Source: Symbiodinium natans
Taxonomy: Eukaryota > Sar > Dinophyceae > Suessiales > Symbiodiniaceae
Direction of reading: 5' to 3'
DNA: 64,000 nucleotides
Assembly (NCBI GenBank): GCA_905221605.1
Contig: CAJNDS010002426.1
Location: 306,501 to 370,500, forward strand
The notes beneath the pieces were generated by a model. That model saw only the letters and a program-made list of their open reading frames with translations. It did no database searches and was not told the DNA's origin. Position 1 is the stretch's first letter; every line of letters starts with the position of its first letter. Shown here one piece after another: positions 1 through 11,895 of the stretch. The translations under genes and the position numbers were made by a program.

Positions 1-30
1 GCTGTTGGTATAAGGGGGGAACATCTGCTG
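1..30. mobile_element. Right end of a family-B MITE cut by the window edge
   Basis: The first bases match the right terminal repeat of the B elements found at 23.2, 24.3, 28.5, 36.3 and 40.4 kb (consensus GGACTGTTAGTATAAGGGG then GAACATCCC). Only the right arm is visible; the left arm would lie outside the window. Confidence 0.6.
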
Positions 31-2225
31 GACATGAAGTGTAGCATGCTCATGCTCATGTTGTCGCCCTTTGCCCTTGTTGACTAAGTCTGGAGGTCCC
101 ACCTTGTCTGAAAGTACTCCCCCCTAGTCTTGTTGAATGCGCAGTGTGAAGTGGAGCATTCTGAACTTTGTGTGTGAACCAGGTGAGGTCAAGTCTCAAA
201 TTCATGGAGCACCATGGAAAGGATAATTAGTCATGCTCTAAGGTGGAGCAAAACTCTGTCACCCGGCAACAGCAGCAATGAGAAAGCAGCCGGCGAAAAT
301 AAACAGACCCTTGTATATGTGAACTGATGCATTTATACAAAAACACATGTGCATACACACACACACACAACTGCGACAGCAACAACGAAAACCAGAACGG
401 CGACGACAGTGAGGACAAGACAGGTGGCGCAAACAATGGCGGCGCACCTTTTGCATCATTGGTTTGCGAACGCGCAAAAAAGTAGGGATTTTTGTGCATG
501 TGCATTTTCAGCGACATCTGTTGGTCGGAATGTTGAGGGCCTTGTGTCCTGGGTGATATGTATGTGTGTCAGCAACACCTGTACTGGGTGGGTTCCACAA
601 GGAGCCAGCAGGGGGTGCAGCAGTTTGTGGCAAAGGTTTTTTTGTTCCTTGCTGGGCACTGATTTTCCCAAGTGATGCATCCTGGCCCCCAGAGCAGAGA
701 TTTTCGCTTTTGCTTTCAACGCTGCTGAATTATAGCATCATCGGCCTCAGCATTGAGGGGAGCATGACGACGATTCTTCTTCTCCTCTTGTGCCAGTTTC
801 TTTTGGAGTGCACGCATGATCGGTCTCTTGCTATGCCAATGAACCCACAGTGGGTTCGACAGTCATTATGCACTTGGATTGTGGAGCTTTGCGATTTTTG
901 CATTGAATGGCCGGGACAGCTGGTGGCTTTGCAGCAGAGCTGGGCATGTTTGAAAATGACTAGACGGGTTGAGGCAGCCCAAGGCTACTGCGAAACTCCT
1001 GGGTAATCCTAAGCTTGCTGCTTGACAGGCTTAAGCGGCTTAAGCAAGGTTTAGCCTTTGCTTCATCTAGCTTCTCATTTCCAGCAACCGACCTCTTGAA
1101 GCGCATGGTTCGAGGCAGCACAGTGGCAAAGGTTGCAAGTCGGTCCTCTGCCAAAAGGCATGGAATCCTTCCTCCAGCCATGGCCTGCACCGTCTCCGCG
1201 AGTCCCCGTCACGGTCCCTTCACTTCCTCTGCCCCGCGCCACACGCAGCCGCCCAGGCATCGACAGTCCTCGCAAGTGCTTAGCTGTGTACAGCGGTGTT
1301 TAGCATGTGTTTAGCATTTAGCATCTCGGAAGCTCTCGGAACATGATCCATCTTGTCAATCTGGGGCTCTCCGGATTGCATGCCTTTCGCCTGCTGTGAT
1401 GGACTTTTCGAAGGCTTGTGCATTTGCAGCGCTGCTTGCGCCGCAGTCGCTCAAGACTTAGAGCGAGCGCAAGTGCATCAGTGATGCTGTTTGTAAACGA
1501 GTTACAGACCAGGCGGTTGTGCCACGCAGCAGGAGGCGACCAGCACCGGTGCCGAAGGCACGCGTAGGCTTCTCCTTTCTATCACTGGTGTGGAGTGGTA
1601 CAGTGCTTTCAATGTTGCAGTGGCCTTAGGCCTGCGTCAGAGCATCGACTCCTGATGATAAGCAAGGCCGCAGATCCTGCGAGTCACATCATTTTCTTGG
1701 CGTTGCTTGATGTCGAATGTTGCAACGTCGAGTTGTCAGGCGCCGGGTCGTACAAACAGCTTGAGGCCATGTGCTGCTGCAGGGATATCTTGTGTTCGTT
1801 CCCCTCTATCTTCTGAATCTTCTGAGGCCTTTCTTCAATCCCAGCGACAAGCCCCACCAGTCCGTGATCCGTTGGGTGGCCCTCTTACTCCGTGCGCTTG
1901 TGCCCGAGCACAGCCGTTCATGTAGGGTTTAGGGTTCTAGGGCTTAAGGTTTAGGATTTATGGCTAGGGCGCTCTTTATGGAGGTACAACGACGGCCCCC
2001 TTGATTTCATCTTCATCGCCGTGTTTCGGCAGGTGTGTCGTTGTCTCGATGCGGCGGTTGACATCAAGCAGCCTTCTGCCCAAGCCCCAAACCCTATAAT
2101 AATACTATTATTTCTATAATTACTACTTTCACTATAATTTCGATTATTACTAGAATTACTATAACTACTATAATTAGTGCAATTAGTGCTACACCCTCAT
2201 CCCTCATCGGCTGCTGACAACTGCC
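31..2225. other. Repeat-poor stretch with no supportable gene
   Basis: Contains a short CA run near 355-372 and mixed-composition DNA. The longest open frame (566-1006, +) has no recognisable motif, no matching downstream exon, and overlaps an equally long frame on the other strand, so I do not call it. A short TTTAGGG patch lies near 1,924-1,960. An AT-rich patch of ATTACT/ATAATT-type simple sequence lies at about 2,095-2,190 and recurs at 2,680-2,815. Confidence 0.5.
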
Positions 2226-2231
2226 TGACAG

Positions 2232-2309
2232 GTGATGTCAAGCGTCGCAAACTGGCAGTCTCCGCTGGCATTTTGGGGGCCCGAGGCCAGCAAGCGACTA
2301 CCGGACTGG
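2232..2309 (+). CDS. Exon-like segment, unrecognised (possibly PPR-like)
   Basis: An open segment of 26 codons lies between an AG acceptor (CTGACAG) and a GT donor, and reads as a tryptophan-rich helix (SVANWQSPLAFW near its start). A second segment at about 2,818-2,916 opens MLHWKQAYDGMLEVA and also looks like coding sequence with pairs of amphipathic helices. The A/N-W-Q-x-x-L spacing is loosely like dinoflagellate PPR motifs, but two short segments are not enough to assign a family. The two are separated by AT-rich simple sequence and TTTAGGG patches. Confidence 0.25.
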
Positions 2310-3190
2310 GTGTAGGCCCAAGGCTCAGGGCTCAGGGCTGAAATGAAACAGAGTTTAGGGCTTAGGGTTTAAGGGGTAATACCAAAAACCATAGTCTGAA
2401 GAACCAGCCACACCGAATGTGGGGCGCAGCTCCCGGACACCAGTTCTTAGGGGCGGGACAGGTCCCAGAATGGGGGGAAAGGGGGCGTCCATGGGGTGTT
2501 AGAGAGGGCTCCCAGAGAGTTCCACTATTGAGGGCAGGTTTTTGTTTGGAGACATCCTGATTGGTTAAGTAAATTTCCGGGATGAGGGGGGGGGTAGGAG
2601 ACCAGATCTGCTGTGTTCCAGACGCCTCTACTTAGGGTTTAGGGTTTAGAAACAAAAATCATAACCTGAGGAATAATTGCACTAATTATAGTAGTGATAG
2701 TAATTCTAGTAATAGTAGAAATTTTTAGTCAAAATAGTAATTATAGTAAGAATAGTAATAATAGTAATTATAGTGTTTATAGTAATTATAGTAATTATAG
2801 CAAATATAGTAATTGCCATGCTGCACTGGAAGCAGGCCTACGATGGGATGCTGGAGGTGGCGCACGCCCAGCAGTGGGGACGAAGCCTTCAAGAAACGGA
2901 GGACTGCTACCCCTAGTTTAGGGTTTAGGGTTTAGGGTTTAGGGCTTAAAGGGTTATAATAAATATAGTACTTATTTCTGTACTTATAACCATACTAGGG
3001 CACTCCAAGTGCCCCCAACCCTGCCTACTCTGGTCGGATTAGGGCCCAACTCACCAAAGGTGTGAGCAGCAAGAGTTAGCAAGTCAGTGGCAAGAGATAC
3101 AGTAGAAGCAGAGTAGAAGGCAAGTGAAGCTGTCTGCGCCGCAAGAGGTTTGAGCACTAAATGATTGCAAAAGACCGCAATCATCCAGAT

Positions 3191-3279
3191 GGGGGTTTAC
3201 GAAAATGAGGGACCTCTAATGTAGTCCCCACATGGCAGGATGATTCCCTTTTAATGAGGACCCAAGTTCGGAAACCCCA
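3191..3279. mobile_element. Family-C MITE
   Basis: Starts GGGGGTTTACGAAAA and ends in the imperfect inverse TTCGGAAACCCC. It has the same layout, including an internal ATTCCCTTTTAATGAGGACCC block, as copies at 19.6, 41.8, 42.2, 49.0 and 54.1 kb. No coding capacity. Confidence 0.65.
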
Positions 3280-4190
3280 GAAATCATTGCTGGGAGACAT
3301 GCGGTTGCATTCCAGGAGGGCTGTTTCTTTTGCAAGCCTTTCGGGGGCAACTCATTGCATATGGGGCGAAGCTGTCAGAATGGATCAGAACAAGCTCTCT
3401 CGCACACTCCTCTGTTCGTGCTCATTCCATTTGTGGCCCATGAGAACACGTGCAGGAATCCAGCCCCTCAGTATACTGTGTTCAAGAAATCCGGCCTCTG
3501 AGCTTCTCAAGAAATCCAGCCCCTCCTTTGAGGAAGTCCATCCTCTCACTTTCTTTTTTTTGGGGGTGCGGCCTTGGTGTAAAAAACCAGGAGTTCGGCA
3601 TCGTGGCACTGGGGTTGCGCAGTTTGGGATTAGGGTAAGGATGATTAGCGCTGTTGCCGGCAAATACCACATAGGGGAAGGAGGTGAGTTCAATATGATT
3701 GATGAATCATTTTCGTGCCTAAGCCTTGAACTTAAAACCTGAACCCTACCCCACTTGCCCTCCCAGCTGGACTTGTCCTCTGATTTGCCCCTCATCGACC
3801 TTGACTGTTCACGGCCAAAGCATAAAGTCCTGCAAACAATACAAGGGGGGGGGGGGGGGCTGTCACAGCATGTTCCAAAGTTCAAGCTGGGGTCTTTGAT
3901 ATATGTTGCCATATTGGATGGGGCCCACCATATATATATATATACAGATAAATACATGTTTACTGCTTGAAATCGATGTGTGTATGTATGTATATGTATA
4001 TGTATATGTATATATATATACATATACATATACATATTGCTATGACGTGAGAGTGAGTCCTAAGTCTTTGACAATGCCATCAGTCCTTCTCATGTGGCCG
4101 GATAGTTAGCCGAAGCAACTCGAATTCGCATGCGCCCAGAAGAGGGATGCCCTCAACCCTAAACCCTAAACCCTAAACCCCAAACCCCAA
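3280..4190. other. Non-coding stretch with TA-rich simple repeats
   Basis: Holds a G-run (3,846-3,860), TATATA/TATGTATA simple sequence (3,930-4,040) and a CCCTAAA patch at 4,155-4,195. Overlapping open frames on both strands here are of similar length and partly translate the simple repeats, so none is called. Confidence 0.45.
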
Positions 4191-4198
4191 ACCTTTTC

Positions 4199-4255
4199 CG
4201 TGAGCTCCGGCAAAGAGGACTCGGCGATGTCAGTCATCGATGGCTTGATTCCTGA
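4199..4255 (+). CDS. Exon-like segment, unrecognised
   Basis: A short open segment follows a CCCTAAA array and reads VSSGKEDSAMSVIDGLIPEE before a GC-type donor (GAG|GCAAGG). Codon composition resembles the confirmed exons of this window. A similar segment at about 5,056-5,120 reads VVHETAEAWDPIGSAKSLDQ. They could belong to one gene but frame continuity cannot be shown. Confidence 0.2.
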   Translation, partial: RELRQRGLGDVSHRWLDS

Positions 4256-4839
4256 GGAGGGCAAGGCAAGCAGAAACCTGGTCCTGTGCAAGATTTTGGT
4301 TTATAGGGCTTGGGGGGTAGGGTGATGAATTTGGCAACGTTGCATGCTGCTTGACGCGATTTGGGGGCTTTCTCACCGACATCAGCATGTTGACAATGGT
4401 GCGCTTTCCGGTGGCTCAGCTCAGATAGGCACAGCAGGCCACATGTCAACCACCCTAAACCCGAAACCCTAAACCCCAACCAAACATGAACCATGCTGGC
4501 ACAGTTCAAAGTTCGCCTGATGCGCCCAGCTTATTAAAGACTCTGAGAAGATGCTACAGTAGTTACATCAGTACATGATCGGTTCCAGCACATTCCAGTA
4601 GACATGGGGCGGCGGCCTTAGACAAGAAGTGAAACGTAGCGCGCCGAACCAAACCCTGAACCCTACACTTCTTGAGGGCTTCCGAGAATACCCTTTTTGG
4701 GTTTTGCGGTTTATAAGGTGCACACCTCTTTTCCCCAAACCCCCACTTTGTCCCGGGCTGAAGGAACAGCTGCTGTCGGGCAGCGATCCCATGTGAGGAG
4801 GCGCCCAGCCAGGTCCGCCCCTTGGACGTCATGCGCCCA

Positions 4840-5060
4840 CCTCTTGAACGGCCAAACCCTAAAACCCTAAAGACCCTATTCCCCTGCTACCTCTTGAAAG
4901 GCTACACCCTAAAAGCCCTAAAGACCCTAAAGCCCTAAAAAGCCCCAAACCCTAAACTCAAAAACCCTAGACTCCAAACCCTAAACCCTAAAACCCGAAG
5001 CCCTAAACCCTAAACCCTAAAACCTAAAACCTAAACCCTAAACCCTAAACCCTAAGGTGG
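4840..5060. repeat. Degenerate CCCTAAA array
   Basis: About 200 bp of CCCTAAA heptamers with variants (CCCTAAAAG, CCCTAAAA, CCCCAAA). This is one of roughly a hundred interstitial telomere-type patches in the window, here unusually degenerate. Confidence 0.8.
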
Positions 5061-5129
5061 TGCACGAGACTGCAGAGGCCTGGGATCCGATCGGATCCGC
5101 AAAATCGCTTGACCAGATACTCGTAAGGC

Positions 5130-7030
5130 AAAGTTGTGGGTTTGAGGTTTATAGGGTTTGGGGTTTAGGATTTTGGGTTTAGGTTTTTGCATAAAAACTC
5201 ACATTCGCATAGCAAACTGAGAGTCAGCAGGCCAAGCCGGAGAAAAGGTTTCGGTGTGGTTTGGAGGGGGTCTCTTTTCTATTCTCGGGCTGCTGGGGCT
5301 TCAAAAAAGAACCTAGTTCTTAGTAGGGTGTGTGCCACCCAATATATGCGTCAGCTTTCAACCCCTCCCCCCCCGCCCCCCGCCCCCTGCTGGGTCTTGG
5401 GGTTAGGGCTTCCCCAACAAAAACTCACATTTTTGGGGACAAAAGTGACCATTTTGGGCCCCCAGAATGGGCAGTTTGACCCCCATGTGGTTCATGGTGG
5501 GTTCAGGGTTTTGGGCTTTGCTGTTGGGGTTAGGGGGTTGGTGGCTTTAGGGCTTAGGGTTCAGGGTTGTACGTTTAGGGTTTCCCCTCTCCCCCTGTAG
5601 TTTGTGGTGGATTTAGGTTTTGGTGGTTAGGGTCGAGAGTTTAGGGTTAGGGTTTCCCTTCTCTCCCATGTGGTTTGCGTGGGCTTGTGGTTACCGGTCA
5701 GTGCTTGGGGTACCATTCGGAGGAGGGGTGGGGGGGCGCGAGAACAGGGAGCGCAGGCGCATTTTTTCCCCTTAAGGGATGCTATATTGTACCCAATTCC
5801 CTCATCCCCTACAAAGAACCAGTAGCAAAAGGAATACGCACACCATAACCCGGCTAGATGTGGCCTTTGAGCTACCAATAGAAAGCTATCGAGTGCAATC
5901 GGAAAGCACGGCCGCAGGAAGAGCGAGTGTTGCGAAGCCGCACAGAAAGCAAAGAAACCAAGAACCAGCGCGAACAGAAGCCACTTCTGCACATTCGAGC
6001 AGTGGTCGCACACGCTCCTTTTATGGCATGACGGGACGGAAGTGATGAATTAGACGGTGGGGGTGGGGGGAGACATGCTGCTGCTGTTTTGTCAGGCTTC
6101 CAGCAGCGAAGTGCACGCCTCAGAACTCACAGCATCTTGCAGAAACTTGCAGTCGAAAGCAAGCTGGGGCAACGGAGGTTGAAGATCTGCTTCGAGAACT
6201 GTTCCGGCGCTGGCCCTGTTGCACATACTTGCCGAATCCTTCGCTGAAGCAGACTGCAGGCAGTTGGATCGTGTTGGTGCGCGTTGGTTTTCCCGACTCA
6301 CCTTGCGAAGTGTGCCGCAGCCCTTTTTGAGATCCGTGGCCTAGCAGCTCCTACGCTCCAGCTCTCTCAGCCACTCCTCGATTGCATCATGGCGACACTC
6401 GAAGCGATGGTAAAACTTTGATGTAGTATCGCTGTGGTTATGTTGAGGTGCGTTCGACATCCCGTCCGCGAATCGAAAGTCAAAGAGAGAGAGAGAGAGA
6501 GATTGAGCGGTAGAAGCCAAGACCCGAAACCGGTAGACATATCGTCGCTCCGACCAAGATAGTATAAACAGGCATCAAAGGAATCCCCCGACAAAGAGGG
6601 AGACGCAGACAACGGATGAGGCTTGGTGGCCTCGCTGGAATCAACTGCCACTGCGAGTGGGGATTGCACCTTGCCTTGACTTGTCTGTAGTATATATATA
6701 TACACACATAGATGTATGCATAACATGTACTTTTGTGTATATTATATACATACACACGATATATATATATATATACATATTATGTGTGCTGAGTGCGTTC
6801 AGATTGGTTTAGGGCTGTGTATCATCCATATTTGATCCACTCTGATTCGGCCGTCCGCTTGCACCTTCTTTCCTAAACCCTAAACCCTAAACCCTAAACC
6901 CTAAACCCTAAACCCCTGTCTTCCTATTCCCGGGAATAGGAGCGGGATATTGCTTGGCATCGTCATCATGCTCGCAGCAGGACGCTGTGCATGTCATGCT
7001 TGCTGTGGACAGCTACGAGACCTCGTAGGC
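5130..7030. other. Intergenic or intronic DNA with telomeric and simple repeats
   Basis: Contains TTTAGGG/TTTGGGG patches (5,145-5,185, 5,500-5,660), an AG-dinucleotide run (6,484-6,502), TATATA simple sequence (6,690-6,780) and a CCCTAAA array (6,875-6,915). Open frames at 5,627-6,301 on the minus strand have no recognisable motif. The fragment GGTTCTTAGTAGGG-like sequence near 5,308-5,330 is a possible solo end of a family-A MITE. Confidence 0.4.
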
Positions 7031-7034
7031 TCAG

Positions 7035-7151
7035 TTCGTGGAGAATCCAGATCCGTTGTCAGGCGTCTTCACTGCTTTGCCCGTTTACTTTGATCTCTTC
7101 TGCTACCAGTGGTATTACGCGCTGCGTCTTGGCACATCTTGGATCATGCCG
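7035..7151 (+). CDS. Exon of an unrecognised, possibly membrane-associated protein
   Basis: A 39-codon open segment runs from an AG acceptor to a possible GC donor (CCG|GCCAGC). It is rich in aromatic residues (FVENPDPLSGVF, then LPVYFDLFCYQWYYALRLG). A second segment at about 7,239-7,313 carries a hydrophobic run (WFWFLLGAAMLVFGIIYEA) that could be a transmembrane helix, and a third open stretch follows to 7,500. The phases of the first two do not join directly, so an exon may be missing between them. No family recognised. Confidence 0.35.
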
Positions 7152-7704
7152 GCCAGCACATATTGAGTCTGAACCCCTGGTGGTAGCAAAGCTTTTCAAT
7201 GAACCGGGCAGTTGGACTCAATGCCTCCATGGCCACAGGTGCTGGTTTTGGTTCTTGCTTGGAGCTGCGATGCTTGTGTTCGGAATCATCTACGAGGCCT
7301 CGCGTCCGCCCTAACTTGCCAGCATGCTGACACGTAAACATGCCGCAGCATTTACATAAGCAAGCTAGCCGCGGCCAGCTGCGCATGAGAGTCTGTTTCG
7401 AAGGCTTGCGCCACCAAAGCTGCAAAGGCCCGCCGCTGAGTCAGTTTGTTGGGCCTTTGTTGGGGACGTGTGCATTCATGGATGAGTTGTTTAAGGTGAG
7501 GATATGATATCGCTTCCTCACAGAATACCCCGGTATTTGCCAGATTAACGAAAGCAATCTGCAGATCATGGCGAAGGGTTAGGCATATCAAAAACTCAGT
7601 ACACTACTGTACTTAGTGGGGGTGTTGCATGCGTAAGCTTCCCTCAGTTGTGATAGCCTCTTGGCGAGGAAGTTTCTCTCGATCCGAAGCAATTCCCGAA
7701 ACCT

Positions 7705-7755
7705 AAACTTTAGGGTTTAGGGTTTAGGGTTTCTTCACCCTAAACCCTATACCAC
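7705..7755. repeat. Head-to-head telomeric heptamers
   Basis: TTTAGGG units switch to CCCTAAA units within 20 bp, giving a small inverted repeat of telomeric sequence. Confidence 0.7.
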
Positions 7756-8573
7756 TACACTCAAAAGCCATGTACTGAGGCCAGGGAGATCCAGGGAGTG
7801 GAAGAGAATGGTGATGGCCCTTTGTCAGCGCCAACCCCGTACATCATGATCAACTGAGAAGAGTGCCCTGGACGCAGTTTAGGGTTTATTTAGGGTTTAG
7901 GGTTTGGGGTTTGGGGTTTAGGGTTTCGGGTTTAGGGTGTAGGGTTTCCTCCTCAGGCTGGCATGTACTGCAATCGGGCATCCGTGCTGGCCTAGAGTTG
8001 CATTCAACGGCATCTGTGCAAATTGAGGTGGATCCCTGGCGCCTGCCTCGCTGCAGCGTCCGCGGCTCCAACTTTTTGTGATCTCTTGGAACATGAAGTT
8101 TTCAGATTCCTGGCATCGAGCAGAGGGGTGCAGATCATGTGATGCTTGTCTTTGGGCGTTCTGTTGGGCATTATGACCTGCAGATCTTAGAGAAAAGGAA
8201 TCATTTCATCCCGCTCTGTTGGCTGAAGCACAGGAGCTCAACCATTGCTTATCACTGCTTGACGTAGCCCATAGCCTGTCGGCCTCTTGGGCTGCCACAG
8301 AGCTTTCACCTCCTACTGGCATGCTGTACTTGACAAGTGCAGTACAAAGTTGATGGAGCAAGCTGGCAGAAGATCTCCGGTCATCCGGTCATCGATGCAG
8401 TAACAAAGACTCTGCACCGAAGAGTATGAGAAAAGGAAGCCACCTGCGTCAGTGTCATCTGACATTCGGGTTTAAGGTTTATAGGGTCTAGGGTTTAGGG
8501 TTTGGGGTTTGGGGTTTGGGGTTTGGTGTTTCAGCCCAAGCAACAAGCCATCTTGGGCCAAGAGCCGGCCCAG

Positions 8574-8634
8574 GTTGCACGACCTCAACAACAATGGCCT
8601 CCTTGAGATTGAGGAACTTGTGCAGCTAAATTCA
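8574..8634 (+). CDS. Exon encoding an EF-hand calcium-binding loop
   Basis: The frame contains DLNNNGLLEIEE (bases 8,581-8,616). Asp, Asn and Asn fill loop positions 1, 3 and 5, Gly position 6, a hydrophobic residue position 8 and Glu position 12, the canonical EF-hand pattern. The acceptor is CAG at 8,571-8,573. Neighbouring exon-like segments on the same strand are 8,715-8,826 (basic, proline-rich, PPPPRKGRKPAG) and 8,893-8,955 (YRELFKERLDPDGHPVKRP). They may belong to the same Ca2+-responsive protein, which cannot be named further. Arrays of TTTAGGG and CCCTAAA separate the segments. Confidence 0.4.
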
Positions 8635-8640
8635 AAGGCC

Positions 8641-8700
8641 TAGGTTTAGGGTTTAGGGTTTAGGGTTTCGGGTTTAGGGTTTAGGGTTTAGGTTTTAGTG
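8641..8700. repeat. TTTAGGG array
   Basis: Eight heptamers, one with TTTCGGG. It lies between two exon-like segments and is therefore probably intronic. Confidence 0.85.
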
Positions 8701-9021
8701 TAACCATTCTGCCGGCCAATAATCTGGAACGTGCTTCTGGAGGTGGCCCTCCTCCACCGCGGAAAGGACGCAAACCTGCTGGCAGTGAAAGCCAGGACCG
8801 GGCTGCTCAGAGACGTTCCTTGCAAGCCCTAAACCCCTCAAACCTAAACCCTAAACCCTAAACCCTAAACCCTAAACCCTAAACCCTATCTCCGAGGTAC
8901 CGGGAGCTCTTCAAGGAGCGCCTGGATCCCGATGGCCATCCGGTGAAGCGGCCCGGATCATTTTGATTCGTAATCTGACACTTAGGGGTTTAGGGTTTAG
9001 GGTTTAGGGTGTAGGTATATG

Positions 9022-9120
9022 GGCATTTCTCAAAATAGGGGTACCCCCTTTGGACGCCAAATAGAATAGAATCCCCTTAAAGGGACCCCCCCCCAAAAGG
9101 GTACCCCTAATTTCGGAAGC
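9022..9120. mobile_element. MITE-like inverted repeat
   Basis: Arms TTTCTCAAAATAGGGGTACCC and GGGTACCCCTAATTTCGGAA face each other around about 50 bp containing CCCCTTAAAGGGACCC. Related by its GGGTACCC core to the element at 31.7 kb. Confidence 0.5.
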
Positions 9121-9734
9121 ACTCTTATGGCAATAGAACATATTCGAAATATCATCATATCATACTATCACATGATCATGGTTATGTCATTCTTTTCATG
9201 CAACAGTACGTGTTGTTATCACATCCACCTGGACCTATCTCATGGTGAGGTTTGAAACCTTCCGGAAGTATGTCATCCAGGTCCACTGGCCTAGCACGCT
9301 CGAGTTTCGAAAAATCGTCAGCCATTGGAGATTCAGGTGTTGGACGGCATTGACCGCGATCCAATGGCTCAGGTCAGCAACTCACTCTGACTGTGCAGTA
9401 TGCTATATCCCGCATATAAGCCCTTTAAGTGCCCCAACAGGCTTATAATTGTGTTATAAGTACAGTTATAATTTGGGTTACTAAGTACCATGAACCTCCA
9501 AGTATCTCACTCTCCCTGGGCAGTATGCTTCCATTGATTGAACAATCAGCTGTACCGGCGTAGATTTGCAGGAGATGATGCTTGAGCAATTCGTAGCAGA
9601 GGCCACGTGAGATGCACGCTGATGAGCGCACCACTCGTATGAGTTCTGAGCATGAGCTCACCGAGTGGAACCGCAGATGTCGATAGTTTTTTGCTCAGGT
9701 TGTTTCCAAGGGTGTCATAGAAGCTCCGTGCGCC
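9121..9734. other. Region upstream of the MCMBP gene
   Basis: Holds a family-D MITE remnant (about 9,408-9,505: GTTATAAGTACAGTTATAAT and the terminal AACCTCCAAG). A minus-strand open frame (9,182-9,364) reads acidic and proline-containing but has no partner exon. The start codon of the next gene is preceded by several AG dinucleotides that could accept a trans-spliced leader, which is the usual way dinoflagellate mRNAs get their 5' end; the actual site cannot be chosen by eye. Confidence 0.4.
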
Positions 9735-11696
9735 ATGCGAGAGATCTCCAATCCATTGGGTGTGATTGATGATCTCTTTACAGCCTGCACCAAAGGTGAC
9801 GTGCTGAATCCTCCTCGCGAGTGGGGTGAGAAGACTCACTTCATAAAGGCTTTGCAGCTTGAGGACGAGGAAAATTTCAGCAAGGTCCCATGCCTGAACA
9901 ATGTGGAGTTGGTAGAGCAACTTCCGCCATTCAGCTTGGTGCGATATCGATGTATGGTGCAAGACATTTTCGACCCGGAAATGTATGCAGCCTTCTGCTT
10001 GAGAAAGACTGCAAATGGAGACACACAGTTGGTGAACTTGAAGTATCGAGACAGACTTCCTGAGGGAGAGCTTGAGGATGTGGGCAACTCTGCGCTCAGC
10101 ATGCGCGGAGCATACTACTGTGTGCCGCTTCCCGGTGAGACTGCCTGGGCAACTGATTCGGCGCAGCCCGCGCTGGCCACACATCAGCCCACCATGGCTT
10201 CAGGAGTGAAGCGCCGCAGGCCCGATGAGGACGTAGACATGGGCGACATGGACATGGGCCTGGGAGCGGGGAGCGCTCCCGCGAACGCTCCCGAAAGACC
10301 CGAAAACCTGGAAGCCGCGTGCTCAAGGCCGAAGCACAGCCCGGCGAAGGGCCCGGAGGTCGGCCAGAATGCGGACACCTTCGGCTTGAACCTCCCCTTA
10401 CCGGAGGAGAAACGTTCCCCATGTATCGTGAAGCTGTACGATGCAGATGAGGAAGCCCTGAAGGTCTGCGAGGCTGTCGAGGTGCTTGGCATCCTCTGCG
10501 TGGACCCACAGATGGCCAACTTGGGAGAGTCAGTGTGGGCTCTTGGTGTGGATGCCCGGGATCCATCGACGGCCTTGGTGCCCCGGTTGCATGGCCTGGT
10601 GGTCCGAAAGCTTCCGTGCTATCACCCGATGTTCCCCTTCACGCCGAGTTTTTTGTCAGAAGAGCGCTTGTCATGCGCCTTTCAGGGCCGGCTGGCCGCT
10701 CCGGGCGCCCTTGCTGCTGCTCGCCAGGCAGCCCTCTCCTTGCTGCTCCAGTCTCTTGGTGACCAGGTGGCGGCTGAGTACGTCCTGGCCTTGCTCGTTT
10801 CTCGTGTCTCCGGATCTGGCGATGCACTTGGTCCATGGTCACTGAATCTCACTCAGCTGGACACCCTGCAGGTCGCCGCCCTCGTTCAGGCAATTCAAGA
10901 GCTAGTGCCTCGAGCAGTTTGCCTGCCCATGACAACCGAGTCGCTCAACGCGGGGCGCTGGTATCCGAAGAAAGACTTCAATGCCAATCGGCTGGTGTCT
11001 GGCAAGCTGCAGCTGGCAGGCGGGACCATCCTCGTGCTGGATGAGACGCAGCTGAGCGAGGGAAGCCTCAACGAAGAGGGTGTTCGCGCCTTTCACGCCA
11101 TTCAGGGCGTTGTTTCGAAGCAAGCTCTCCTGTGCCTATGTCCCCCTTGGGAATTGTTTTTTGTTTTTGTTGATATAAAACCCAAGAGGATACTAGAAAT
11201 ACTATTTTTATTAAGGTTCTAAGCGGAGCACAGGTGCGACTTCGCCGTGTGCACGATGGAGGTTCCTTTGGAGCTGAACTGCATCGTTGCCTCGAAAGGT
11301 GCTTCAGTGCTGAAGGCCGCCACAGTGACGCTTCCACTCGACAGCAACACGTGCACCAAAGGCATGGACTCCATCCCGGACTCCCTTCCCAACTCTGAGA
11401 CTGCTTCTGGTCTAGATGCCGCCAGATTCTTGTTGGGCCTGATCTCTCGGCAAACTCGGCAAGTGCGGATTCCTGAGAATGTGGCCGAAGTGCTCAGCTC
11501 GGATTACGCGGAGGTGCGGAACGCGCTCCAGGAAGTCGGGCAAGCAACCCTCTGCTCATGGGTTTCCTTGGCAAGGTCACTTTGCCTGTCTCATGGGGAG
11601 GACGAGCTTTCGCTGTCTCGGTGGCGCTCCATCTTCGATCTTGAAAAGCAGAGGCTGCAGCGATGTGTGGCAGCGGGCTTGATGCATCCTCGCTGA
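9735..11696 (+). CDS. MCMBP: Mini-chromosome maintenance complex-binding protein (MCMBP/ETG1)
   Basis: Binds MCM2-7 subunits in the nucleus. In animals and plants it supports MCM complex assembly and unloading from replicated chromatin and sister-chromatid cohesion. Two exons, 9,735-11,123 and 11,229-11,696, join in phase 0 across a 105-nt GC-AG intron to give 618 residues (human about 642). Family blocks in order: N-terminal NPLG, RYRCMVQD (about residue 70) with FDPEMY, YYCVPLPGETAW (about 127-138), a basic KRRRPDED stretch (159-166), CIVKLY, GILCVDP, LVPRLHG, AAEYVLA, PMTTESLN, FNANRLVSGKLQL and LVLDET. After the intron CDF-VCTMEVPLELN and the C-terminal helices follow to TGA. The first Met fits the family N terminus. 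Reading through the intron hits a stop at 11,220, so splicing is required. Essentially complete and intact. Confidence 0.95.
11124..11228 (+). other. GC-AG intron of MCMBP
   Basis: CAA|GCTCTCC at the donor and GCGGAG|CACAG at the acceptor keep phase 0 and join the family-conserved sequence. The intron is T-rich in its second half. An acceptor at 11,233 would shift the frame. Confidence 0.75.
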
Positions 11697-11764
11697 TCGG
11701 TCTCTAGGCAGGCCCTTGGGAGATTTTCTATGTTCCCTTTTTCTTGGGTTTAAGAGGATGATAT

Positions 11765-11895
11765 TCGCCCTGAACCCTATACACTCAGACCCTAAACCCT
11801 AAACACTCAGACCCTAAACCCTAAACACTCAGACCCTAAACCCTAAACGCTAAACACTCAGACCCTAAACCCTAAACCCTAAACCCTAAACCCTA
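11765..11895. repeat. ACTCAGA-interrupted CCCTAAA array
   Basis: A higher-order tandem repeat: ACACTCAG plus ACCCTAAACCCTAA recurs about four times before the array becomes pure CCCTAAA. It lies about 70 bp downstream of the MCMBP stop codon. Confidence 0.8.

Noticed and set aside
566-1006. 146-codon plus-strand frame
   Set aside because: No motif, overlaps similar frames on the other strand, and has no exon neighbours.
10096-10845. Several long frames overlapping MCMBP on both strands
   Set aside because: Shadows caused by the high third-position GC of the real MCMBP exon.
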